A stretch of 64,000 nt of DNA from CAWHBO01 sp963827735 (GTDB lineage: Bacteria; Patescibacteriota; Patescibacteriia; Patescibacteriales; UBA12075). Of the stretch, positions 8,049 through 14,688 are shown piece by piece; within the stretch, counting starts at the first letter, position 1; each line of letters starts with the position of its first letter. Made by a program: the position numbers and the translations under genes. A model generated the notes under the pieces. It did no database searches. It was not told the origin of the DNA and saw only the letters and a program-made list of their open reading frames with translations. Where the stretch lies: positions 62,001 through 126,000 of the forward strand of contig CAWHBO010000008.1 in the NCBI GenBank assembly GCA_963827735.1. The letters run 5' to 3'.

Positions 8049-8092
8049 ATTATTCAGCGCTATCAGCGAACTCAGCGTAATCAGCGCTACTG
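8049..8092. repeat. Copies of the AATCAGCG word at the 3' end of the membrane protein gene
   Basis: CAGCG occurs four times in about 40 nt (CAGCGCTATCAGCGAACTCAGCGTAATC pattern), the word family that builds the perfect hairpin at 14593-14669. It straddles the 3' end of the gene ending at 8087. Confidence 0.6.
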
Positions 8093-10156
8093 TCTCACCA
8101 CTCCATCATTCGTTTTCTGCGAGATCTCATCATCTTCCAATTTTGAAGTCTTGACGTCAGTGATCTTATCAATCTTATTTTTTGTTTCCGCATCCATGGC
8201 CGATACCTTTGACCCCGGCTTGAGCACCACGATCTTGTTGACATCATCCGCGGTGGGAGTGACGGCTATGTTAAATTCAGCATCTGCTCGGAATACGGTC
8301 AAAGGCAAGCGCCCGACATTCCAGACGACTTTATGATTCGCGCTGTCATAGCTTACAAATCCGACATTGGTTCTGCTCTTTTCATCATACGCGACATAAG
8401 CAGGCAAACTGACCTCAACGCTTGCGTCTGTCAATTCATGCAAGTTGTTGGTCAGAGACCAATAAACTTTAAAGCTCGTCTTCTCCCCAACTTTGAGCGG
8501 TAAAGGCCCGTTCCCCACTGTGATGTTGTCTTCATTGAAGTATCGCACTTGTTCCACAAGTTTCAAATCGCTGTTTATCTTGTTCGTTATGGTGTTGCTT
8601 TTGTTGTCGGTGTTGGTGCTGGTGCCGTTTGCTGTCGCGCCCACAAAAAATTGCGCATAACTCTTGATCTCATAATTCTGCCCCGGGTCAACCTTGGCGA
8701 TATCCAATGCTTTGATGGAAAAATCAATTGTTCCTTCCTGGTGTTTGCCCACAAATTCCAAAACCGGCATCTCATTTTTTGTCCAAGTCAATGAATTGCC
8801 TTTTTCCTGGGCGCCATTCTTTTCATCCAGAGTCGTCCAATCCAGAAAAGAACCATTTAGCACCGCCATAATAATCACATCCTTCATGTCAGTCTCCCCT
8901 TTGTTGTTATACACAATGGAGTAATTGAGGGTATCTCCAAAATTTATTCCCTGGTCTTCCCGCGAGCCGTTTATGATGAGCGCGATGTTCAGGTCGCTCT
9001 TCATAACCTCAAAATTCAATGTCTTTTCATAGAATCTAAGCTTTTCCCCGTTGACAGCCGCTTCTTTTTCAAAATATACGGTTACAGTAGCCGTGTCATC
9101 GGTCTTGTTTAAAAAGATAAAATCAATCGGCAAGGTCTTTTCTTCGGCCGGCACTTCTTTTATCAACCACTTGCGATCGCTTTGTTTTTCAAAAAGCGCA
9201 ATGGTTTTATCTTCTGTTTTCACATCCCGATCGCGCAATTCAAAATTATCCGGCCCTTCCACCCCCACGACAAAACTTTTTATGAAATTATCTTCTTTAG
9301 CTCTAAAATTCAAGTTGATCTCGCCTTTCTCCTTGAGCAATGCGGTTGCGATATAGTCAACGCTTATATCCATTCCAATATCTTTGACCAATGTCATGGC
9401 GGAAGCGTCTTTTTTGAATTCGGAAGAAAAATTTTGCGGCGTATAGCTTATGTTGGCAAACAGTGATCCGGTGGTGCCTTCGGGCGCGATCATCACGCCT
9501 TTGATCTTGATGATATTTTCCGAATGGGAAGGAAGCGAAGGTAAATCCCAAATCCCTTTGTTGTCGGATTGATTTTTTGGCTCGGATTCCAACATAACAA
9601 AATTCTTCGGGAAAATCACTTCCACGCGTGGAAGCAGCAAATCCATGCCGCTGGTATTTTTGCAATGGATCGTATAAAAAAATTCTTCACCAGCTGTAAT
9701 TTCCGACTTTGATTCCACGTAAAAATCAATCGTGGTCGTATCGGTTCCGGAATTTATATAAAATTTATATCCGGCATAGCCCAAAATTCCTATAGCCGAA
9801 ACAATGAAAATGAAAGAAAAAAACCAAAAAATGATCCCTCTTTTTTTAAGGATCTGCATGCGCTTAACATCAACTCTGTTGCCTTTATCATCTTGATAAA
9901 TCTGTTCCAAACTGTCTTCAATTTCTTCGTCGCTAACACCGTTTACTTCTCCATCACCGCTGTCAAAATTATCAGGCGCGAAAGCAGTGCCAGCGTCATC
10001 AGCGCCCGCCATCTCATCCACGCATTCTTCAAATTCCTCAACCTGCTTTTCGCTCGGCACCGGCCTCTTGGTAAACTCCGTTAAACCGCATTCCTTTAAA
10101 TTTATGGTTATGCCATCATTTTCGTCGGTATTTTCAGGTTTTTTGTTTTCACTCAT
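8087..10156 (-). CDS. Single-pass membrane protein with large extracytoplasmic DUF11/CARDB-like repeats
   Basis: I place the start at the ATG at 10156 (MSENKKPENTDEND); an upstream in-frame ATG at 10201 would add 15 residues, and neither has a clear ribosome-binding site. The product (689 residues) has an acidic cytoplasmic N-terminus of about 105 residues, one membrane segment (WFFSFIFIVSAIGILGYAGY), and about 560 extracytoplasmic residues of beta-rich repeats. These repeats resemble DUF11/CARDB domains, with signatures such as EFFYTIHCKNTSGMDLLLPRVEV, FGDTLNYSIVYNNKGETDMKDV and VGEKTSFKVYWSLTNNLHELTDASV. Such proteins are common on CPR surfaces and probably act in adhesion or cell-wall structure. 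Its neighbours (tgt, DAHP synthase) give no functional hint. No catalytic motif is seen. Confidence 0.75.
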   Translation of the reverse strand: MSENKKPENTDENDGITINLKECGLTEFTKRPVPSEKQVEEFEECVDEMAGADDAGTAFAPDNFDSGDGEVNGVSDEEIEDSLEQIYQDDKGNRVDVKRMQILKKRGIIFWFFSFIFIVSAIGILGYAGYKFYINSGTDTTTIDFYVESKSEITAGEEFFYTIHCKNTSGMDLLLPRVEVIFPKNFVMLESEPKNQSDNKGIWDLPSLPSHSENIIKIKGVMIAPEGTTGSLFANISYTPQNFSSEFKKDASAMTLVKDIGMDISVDYIATALLKEKGEINLNFRAKEDNFIKSFVVGVEGPDNFELRDRDVKTEDKTIALFEKQSDRKWLIKEVPAEEKTLPIDFIFLNKTDDTATVTVYFEKEAAVNGEKLRFYEKTLNFEVMKSDLNIALIINGSREDQGINFGDTLNYSIVYNNKGETDMKDVIIMAVLNGSFLDWTTLDEKNGAQEKGNSLTWTKNEMPVLEFVGKHQEGTIDFSIKALDIAKVDPGQNYEIKSYAQFFVGATANGTSTNTDNKSNTITNKINSDLKLVEQVRYFNEDNITVGNGPLPLKVGEKTSFKVYWSLTNNLHELTDASVEVSLPAYVAYDEKSRTNVGFVSYDSANHKVVWNVGRLPLTVFRADAEFNIAVTPTADDVNKIVVLKPGSKVSAMDAETKNKIDKITDVKTSKLEDDEISQKTNDGVVRQ

Positions 10157-10228
10157 AACATTTTTATCTATTTCTATGCAATTAATTATACAATATTTCA
10201 TCGGCTAAGACAAATAAAATCCACTCCC

Positions 10229-10256
10229 TTGACCAATCTCAAAAACTTGCTATAAT
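10229..10256 (+). promoter_or_regulatory. Consensus sigma-70 promoter for the aromatic leader/DAHP synthase transcript
   Basis: TTGACC (10229-10234), a 16-nt spacer and TATAAT (10251-10256). Transcription would start about 10263, only some eight nt before the first leader-peptide ATG. Confidence 0.8.
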
Positions 10257-10270
10257 AAATATAAGGAAAT

Positions 10271-10351
10271 ATGAAATTAATTTGCTTACAAAACTGGTTT
10301 TGGGGATATTTTTACGGTTTCTTTGAGAAGGCCAGGGTTTTGTGTGATTAA
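10271..10351 (+). CDS. Aromatic-rich leader peptide 1 (26 aa)
   Basis: A short ORF preceded by AAGGA. It reads MKLICLQNWFWGYFYGFFEK..., with eight aromatic residues (W, F, W, Y, F, Y, F, F) packed into codons 9-18, and stops at TAA 10349-10351. It begins within about ten nt of the predicted start of transcription and overlaps the 5' half of an attenuator hairpin. A ribosome short of charged Trp, Tyr or Phe tRNA would stall in the cluster. Composition and position match leader peptides such as TrpL and PheL, but the sequence itself is not one I know. Confidence 0.75.
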   Translation: MKLICLQNWFWGYFYGFFEKARVLCD

Positions 10352-10405
10352 ATCATTATAAAAAGCACATAAAAGATCTGGTCTCCTCAAAAGGGAGATT
10401 TTTTT
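10330..10405 (+). promoter_or_regulatory. Attenuator 1: alternative hairpins and intrinsic terminator
   Basis: GGCCAG (10330-10335, inside leader 1) can pair with CTGGTC (10378-10383). A TGTG/CACA helix could form within it. The 3' strand overlaps the terminator stem TCTCCT (10382-10387) / GGGAGA (10393-10398), which is followed by TTTTTTT. The two structures cannot fully coexist. A ribosome at the leader stop codon (10349) would cover the upstream strand and free the terminator. Confidence 0.7.
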
Positions 10406-10413
10406 ATTAATTT

Positions 10414-10482
10414 ATGAATATTATCAGCACAAAAAATTGGTATTTCTATGGTTTCTTTTTTGAAGGCCGGATTTTTGTGTGA
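10414..10482 (+). CDS. Aromatic-rich leader peptide 2 (22 aa)
   Basis: A second short ORF right after terminator 1. It reads MNIISTKNWYFYGFFFEG..., with W, Y, F, Y, F, F and F in codons 9-16, and ends at TGA 10480-10482. It aligns with leader 1 over WxxxYGFF and over the downstream nucleotide structure (GGCC..., TGTGTGATTAAA, AAGCACATA). No Shine-Dalgarno sequence is evident because the T-tract of terminator 1 lies immediately upstream, so translation may depend on coupling or be weak. Confidence 0.65.
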   Translation: MNIISTKNWYFYGFFFEGRIFV

Positions 10483-10538
10483 TTAAATTTTTTTCAAAGC
10501 ACATAGAAGTCCGGTCTCCCAAAAAGGAGACTTTTTTT
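10465..10538 (+). promoter_or_regulatory. Attenuator 2: alternative hairpins and intrinsic terminator
   Basis: GGCCGGA (10465-10471) pairs with TCCGGTC (10510-10516) in one fold. In the other, GTCTCC (10514-10519) pairs with GGAGAC (10526-10531), followed by TTTTTTT. Three nt are shared, so the folds compete. The layout matches attenuator 1, so the gene sits behind two consecutive decision points. Confidence 0.7.
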
Positions 10539-10563
10539 ATATCAACCGTTCTTTAAAAATAAA

Positions 10564-10623
10564 TTCATGAATCGGCAAATCCTCTTTTCATAAAAATGGA
10601 ATGTGGATTTGTCGATTTATGAA
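10564..10623. repeat. 19-bp inverted repeat in the 5' untranslated region
   Basis: TTCATGAATCGGCAAATCC (10564-10582) is complementary to 10605-10623 with two G-T wobbles as RNA. It has no T-tract, so it is not a terminator. It ends about 20 nt before the DAHP synthase ribosome-binding site and resembles the CACAAATC word family at 30465-30557. Confidence 0.7.
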
Positions 10624-10657
10624 CATAAATAAGAAAATAAAAAAGGAGGATTTTAAG

Positions 10658-11779
10658 ATGATAAATTTTAAAGATTGTCTTTACTATTTATGCAACAAGG
10701 GAAATCTCATGAAAAAAAGAGTTAAGGCGACGGGTTTCATGCTTCCGCCCGCTCTCATGAGATTAAGCGCCATGCCGACAAAAAAAGGCATGCAAACAGT
10801 TTTACAATCCAGAAAAATCATTTCCAAGATTCTAAAAGGAGAAGATTTTCGGATGCTGGTCATTTTGGGTCCCTGCTCTTTCCATGACCCAAAGGCGATG
10901 CTGCAAATCGCAGAAGAAATACAAAAATTGCCTGACCTTGTCAGATCTGTCATGTACCCGGTGCTCCGTGTTTACTATGACAAACCCCGCACCAATGTGG
11001 GGTGGAAGGGATTTGCCCATGATCCGAAATTTAATGGAAATGGGGACGGCGACATTGCCAGTGGCATCAGGATCACCCTCAAAACCATGAACAAGATCTT
11101 GGATATGGGAATTCCGATTGCCAGTGAAATTGTAGATCCTTTGATGGCGGAATATTTCAAACATTTGCTGTCGCTGGCTGTCATTGGCGCACGGACAACC
11201 GATTGCCAAACCAATCGCACAATGGCCAGCGGATTGCCGATGCCCGTCTGCTTCAAAAACAATTTAAACGGCGATTCACCCTCTGATGGCCTCCTGGCTG
11301 CCGGCGCGTCTCATAGCGTCCTAAGCATCAACAGCTTGGGGTTCATCTGTAAAAAAAAGACCGCAGGCAACAAGGACACCGCCATCATTCTCAGGGGTAC
11401 GCATGAACGGCCGAATCACGACTCTTGGTCAGTAAGTGAACATCTGCTGGCCTTGAAAAAGAAAGGGCTTGAAGATAGATCTTTGATCATTGACTGTTCA
11501 CATGGAAACAGTGGTAAAAATTTCCAAAACCAGCCGCCTGTCTTCCGCGACGCTATGCTCCAGCGCATTGATGGTAACCGAAAAATCACCGGAGTGATGC
11601 TTGAATCAAACCTTTTTGAAGGTAATCAATCTTTCGAACTTTTTCAAAAAAAACCGGAATACGGTATCTCTATCACGGATAGCTGTGTGTCCATGGAAAA
11701 AACCATGAATATTATCATCGACGGGGCAAAAATGCTTCTACGCCAATATGACCGTAAAATAAAAAAGTTAGCGGCTTAA
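10658..11779 (+). CDS. aroG: 3-deoxy-7-phosphoheptulonate (DAHP) synthase, class I (AroG/AroF/AroH type)
   Basis: DAHP synthase condenses phosphoenolpyruvate with erythrose 4-phosphate, the first step of the shikimate pathway. The ATG at 10658 is chosen because an AAGGAGGA ribosome-binding site lies eight nt upstream; the conserved part begins at MKKRVKATGFMLPP. Metal ligands known from E. coli AroG are all present: the Cys of GPCSFHD, the His of DCSHGNSGKN, the Glu of GVMLESNLFEGNQ and the Asp of SITDSCVSME. The PEP-site segment GARTTDCQTNRTMASGLPMPVCFKN is also present. The length (373 residues) fits class I-alpha enzymes. No other shikimate gene is in the window, which is unusual since most CPR lack aromatic synthesis. 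The gene is preceded by two W/Y/F-rich leader peptides with attenuators and followed by an intrinsic terminator, so it is a regulated single-gene unit. The symbol is by similarity; aroF or aroH cannot be excluded. Confidence 0.93.
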   Translation: MINFKDCLYYLCNKGNLMKKRVKATGFMLPPALMRLSAMPTKKGMQTVLQSRKIISKILKGEDFRMLVILGPCSFHDPKAMLQIAEEIQKLPDLVRSVMYPVLRVYYDKPRTNVGWKGFAHDPKFNGNGDGDIASGIRITLKTMNKILDMGIPIASEIVDPLMAEYFKHLLSLAVIGARTTDCQTNRTMASGLPMPVCFKNNLNGDSPSDGLLAAGASHSVLSINSLGFICKKKTAGNKDTAIILRGTHERPNHDSWSVSEHLLALKKKGLEDRSLIIDCSHGNSGKNFQNQPPVFRDAMLQRIDGNRKITGVMLESNLFEGNQSFELFQKKPEYGISITDSCVSMEKTMNIIIDGAKMLLRQYDRKIKKLAA

Positions 11780-11800
11780 CAGGCAAAAATTTAAACCAAA

Positions 11801-11831
11801 GGGGGAAAACTTAGCTGTTTTCTCCCTTTTT
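11801..11831 (+). terminator. Intrinsic terminator after DAHP synthase
   Basis: GGGGGAAAAC (11801-11810) pairs with GTTTTCTCCC (11817-11826), followed by TTTTT. Confidence 0.85.
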
Positions 11832-11922
11832 CTTTTTTATTATAAACAAAAAAAAATTTTCCTCCCGGCTTTAGTCGGATTGATTATTTAAAATTATTTA
11901 AATTCTATGCTAATATACAGTA

Positions 11923-13215
11923 ATGGAAAACAAATTTCAAAACACAAAAGAATATTACTTCATCAGTGATCTGCATTTGAGCGGTAAAAAGGATGAGGTC
12001 TTTGAGGCCAAAGACGAGCTGATTGGATTTTTACGCTTGCTCCGCGGCCGGACAGAAACTGAGCTGATAATCGTTGGCGACGCGTTCAATTTTTGGGAAA
12101 TGCCGGAACAAAGCATCATGAGTAAAATAAAAGCGATTGCGGAACAAAACCGTGATATATTTTCTGAATTAAAAAACATCGGGGCCACCGTGCTTATCAG
12201 CGTTATTTCCGGAAATCATGATTATGAATTGGAACACTTTGACGAAATTGCCGATTTCTTGAAAGAATATAACATAAACGTTATCAAGACAGAACATGTA
12301 AAAAAAAGTTTGGGCGGTTCATTGATTTGGATTGAACACGGCAATCAGGCGGATGATGTCAGCCGCATTGAAACCAAAGGGAAATTCATACAACTCCCCA
12401 TCGGCTTCTTCTTGAACCAAAAATTCATTGCCAACGCCGCGGAGATGGCCAAGCGCGGCAAACATTCCTGGTATGAAGATATAAAATCCGTAGAACCGAG
12501 TGAAAACATTTTCAACTGGATTTTTTCAAATTATTTTTACAAAGAGATGGCACCCATCTTAAGATTCGCCTTGCTCCCTTTTCTGCTCTTGTTCACAATC
12601 AGCTTGATCGTATTCATCGGTTCTTATCTGGAAAGATACAATCTTATCCCATCTGATTTTTTCACGGATAAACCTTGGTTGTACCTGGGCGTTTTTGGCG
12701 ATCTTTTGAACATCATTTTCGCCGTCAATGTCGCAGTCATCACTTTTCTTCTGATGCTTTCCCTCCCCATTTCTTTTATTTTCAGAGACATCAGAAAGGC
12801 TCTCAAAAGATACAGCATAAACACAAGTTCCGCGCTTGCCAACCGCAAAGAAAAAGTATACGGCAAATACGCGGAAAATATTTTTAAAGAACACCCGGAA
12901 TGCAAGATATTCATTTACGGCCACACTCATAATGCTTATCTGAAAAAAATCAATAACAAAGCGATCATCAACACCGGCACCTGGCTTAAAAGGCTTAACC
13001 GCATCAAATCCCGCTTCTTGCTCTTGCCTTCTGTTTATTCGCCAGATTTTAACTTGGGATATTTCAAACTGAGCGAAGCTAGCGGGAAAATACAAATTGA
13101 ATATAAAAAGATTGAAAAGAAAGCAAAAGTTAATTTGACATGGTTGGAAAGAATGGTTATTTGGAGAAAAAGTCCCAAAAAAAATACAGAAATTCCGGAA
13201 CAAACCGTTTTATAA
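11923..13215 (+). CDS. Calcineurin-like metallophosphoesterase with membrane segments
   Basis: A 430-residue protein with the metallophosphoesterase signature split around a membrane insertion: SDLHL (residues about 15-19), GDAFNFWE (about 52), SGNHDYE (about 95), EHGNQAD (about 138), and GHTHNAY (about 326) near the C-terminal side. Between the metal motifs, residues about 205-285 form two hydrophobic segments (FALLPFLLLFTISLIVFIGSY and VAVITFLLMLSLPISFIF). The soluble motifs resemble LpxH/UDP-diacylglucosamine pyrophosphatase-like hydrolases, but CPR generally lack lipid A, so the substrate is open. An extended -10-like TGCTAATAT precedes the ATG closely, giving a very short leader. The C-terminus is lysine-rich. 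It converges on rpoD with a shared terminator between them. Confidence 0.82.
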   Translation: MENKFQNTKEYYFISDLHLSGKKDEVFEAKDELIGFLRLLRGRTETELIIVGDAFNFWEMPEQSIMSKIKAIAEQNRDIFSELKNIGATVLISVISGNHDYELEHFDEIADFLKEYNINVIKTEHVKKSLGGSLIWIEHGNQADDVSRIETKGKFIQLPIGFFLNQKFIANAAEMAKRGKHSWYEDIKSVEPSENIFNWIFSNYFYKEMAPILRFALLPFLLLFTISLIVFIGSYLERYNLIPSDFFTDKPWLYLGVFGDLLNIIFAVNVAVITFLLMLSLPISFIFRDIRKALKRYSINTSSALANRKEKVYGKYAENIFKEHPECKIFIYGHTHNAYLKKINNKAIINTGTWLKRLNRIKSRFLLLPSVYSPDFNLGYFKLSEASGKIQIEYKKIEKKAKVNLTWLERMVIWRKSPKKNTEIPEQTVL

Positions 13216-13236
13216 ATGTTATCCGCGTAAAATATA

Positions 13237-13266
13237 AAACCCCGCAAGAAAATCTCGCGGGGTTTT
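13237..13266. terminator. Bidirectional intrinsic terminator
   Basis: AAAACCCCGC (13237-13246) / GCGGGGTTTT (13257-13266), with A and T runs outside the stem. It serves both the phosphoesterase (+) and rpoD (-). Confidence 0.88.
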
Positions 13267-13291
13267 TCCTTTAAGTCTGTTTTGAATGGAG

Positions 13292-14299
13292 TCAGTAATC
13301 CTGGAGTTTGTGGATGCCTTCATGTTTCTGGATCTTTTCCAAAGCTTTGGCTTCAATCTGGCGGATGCGTTCGCGGGTGACATCAAATTCGCGCCCGACT
13401 TCCTCCAAGGTATGCGCCACGCCGTCTTCCAAGCCGAAACGCATTTCCAAAATCTTCTGCTCGCGCGGACTGAGCTGAACGATGACATCTTTGACATAAT
13501 CCTTTAAGAGCTGAAGCGCGGCTGAACGATCGGGCGTAACATTTTTTACGTCTTCAATAAAATCTTCCAGCGTTGAATCTTCTTCATCTTCCCCGACCGA
13601 TGTTTCCAGCGATATGGTATCTTGTGAAATTTTTATGATATGTCTGACTTTCTCAATGTCCTCTCCCATTTCCGCAGAAATCTCTTCCGGCAACGGTTCG
13701 CGTCCCAGGTCCTGGATCAACTGCCTTTGAATTTGCGTGAACTTGTTGATCGTTTCCACCATATGCACCGGAATCCTGATTGTTCGCGACTGGTCAGCCA
13801 ACGCGCGCGTTATCGCCTGCCTGATCCACCAGGTGGCATAGGTTGAAAATTTATAGCCTTTGCGATACTCAAATTTTTCCACCGCGCGAAACAACCCAAT
13901 GTTTCCTTCTTGAATAAGGTCTAAGAGAGACAAGCCTTTAGCGCCGGTAAACTTCTTGGCAATGGAAACGACCAGCCTCAAGTTGGCTTCAATGATCCTT
14001 TTTTCCGCTTCCCGGTCCCCTTTTTCTTTGCGCTTAGCCAGTTCAACTTCTTCTTCGCCGGTAAGCAATGGGACTTTTCCAATCTCTTTCAGGTACATCT
14101 GAATGGAATCAGCGCTTAATTTTGAAAGATCGGTCATGTCTCTCGCAATCTTTCCTCTGGTTGTATTCTTTCCTTCTTCGGGTACATCAATATCAAGAAT
14201 GCGTCCGGTGTCTTCCACGATCTGAATGCCGTTTTTTTGAAGCTCTTCCAAAAAAATCTCATAGTCATAAATATACTTCTTCAATTTCGGAAAAAACAT
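13292..14299 (-). CDS. rpoD: RNA polymerase primary sigma factor, regions 1.2-4 (frame 2 of a split rpoD)
   Basis: A 335-residue sigma-70 with region 1.2 ([23 protein letters not shown]), region 2 ([15 protein letters not shown], then [21 protein letters not shown] and [18 protein letters not shown]), region 3 ([12 protein letters not shown]) and region 4.2 helix-turn-helix ([20 protein letters not shown]). The primary-sigma RQAI(T/S)RA motif is intact, so this is the housekeeping factor. The frame starts at an ATG at 14299, but its first seven residues (MFFPKLK) are the out-of-frame reading of codons that in the overlapping upstream ORF encode YVFSEIEEV. From [20 protein letters not shown] onward it matches the end of region 1.1 in intact relatives. 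The gene therefore appears split by one extra base near 14275, or needs +1 frameshifting or reinitiation. It lies downstream of dnaG, the usual macromolecular-synthesis arrangement, and ends with TGA. Confidence 0.93.
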   Translation of the reverse strand: MFFPKLKKYIYDYEIFLEELQKNGIQIVEDTGRILDIDVPEEGKNTTRGKIARDMTDLSKLSADSIQMYLKEIGKVPLLTGEEEVELAKRKEKGDREAEKRIIEANLRLVVSIAKKFTGAKGLSLLDLIQEGNIGLFRAVEKFEYRKGYKFSTYATWWIRQAITRALADQSRTIRIPVHMVETINKFTQIQRQLIQDLGREPLPEEISAEMGEDIEKVRHIIKISQDTISLETSVGEDEEDSTLEDFIEDVKNVTPDRSAALQLLKDYVKDVIVQLSPREQKILEMRFGLEDGVAHTLEEVGREFDVTRERIRQIEAKALEKIQKHEGIHKLQDY

Positions 14300-14582
14300 A
14301 CAAAAGTTCCGTTTCCATGATAAAGCCGCGAGAACGGCCTTTGCGGATCAGATCTTTTATCTGCGTCTCTGTCGGACGGACCGTTTCGTGCACAACCTCT
14401 TGTCTGGGCTTTGCTTTGTTGATTATTTTTTTATCATGACGAACATTCTTTGAAATCGATTTTTTCAAAACTGATTTTTTATGGTCAGATTTTTTTTGAA
14501 CCGGTTTTTTTTGAACCGCCTTTTTGGGAGCCGATTTCTTATGCGCCGGTTTTTTTATAATTTTCTTCTTGGTTTGTACCAT
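14265..14582 (-). CDS. rpoD: N-terminal (region 1.1) part of split rpoD
   Basis: A 105-residue frame starting at [16 protein letters not shown]. The first 60 residues are a lysine/proline/alanine-rich low-complexity tail, common at the N-terminus of CPR RpoD. They are followed by [34 protein letters not shown] and a TGA stop at 14265. That last segment is the N-terminal half of sigma region 1.1, and its continuation is found one frame over in the ORF ending at 13292. The frames overlap by 35 nt. An in-frame extension upstream of 14582 is built from the AATCAGCG repeat and overlaps the end of dnaG, so I exclude it. It could be a sequencing error, a real indel, or a translational frameshift site, since the stop context is TTA TGA C. 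Confidence 0.75.
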   Translation of the reverse strand: MVQTKKKIIKKPAHKKSAPKKAVQKKPVQKKSDHKKSVLKKSISKNVRHDKKIINKAKPRQEVVHETVRPTETQIKDLIRKGRSRGFIMETELLYVFSEIEEVYL

Positions 14583-14592
14583 GTATGTTGAA

Positions 14593-14669
14593 CGCTGATT
14601 CCCCTGATTACGCTGATTTCGCTGAAAGTATTCAGCGAAATCAGCGTAATCAGCGTAATCAGCGGAATT
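14593..14669. repeat. Palindromic element built from AATCAGCG words, between dnaG and rpoD
   Basis: The core ATTACGCTGATTTCGCTGAA (14607-14626) is perfectly complementary to 14631-14650 with a 4-nt loop AGTA. Pairing extends outward imperfectly to about 35 bp. Each arm is three to four tandem copies of an 8-9 nt word. There is no T-tract, so it is not a standard terminator. Confidence 0.9.
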
Positions 14670-14688
14670 AATGTTTGGAAATAAACGG

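Noticed and set aside
10260..10540. T-box riboswitch controlling DAHP synthase
   Set aside because: There is no T-box sequence or specifier arrangement; the aromatic leader ORFs and competing hairpins explain the region better.
10601..10657. Upstream start of DAHP synthase at 10601
   Set aside because: That ATG lies in the arm of an inverted repeat, while 10658 has an AAGGAGGA site at proper spacing.
12559..13203. A 214-codon minus-strand frame
   Set aside because: It lies antisense to the metallophosphoesterase, which has clear motifs; no motif or ribosome-binding site is seen in the antisense frame.
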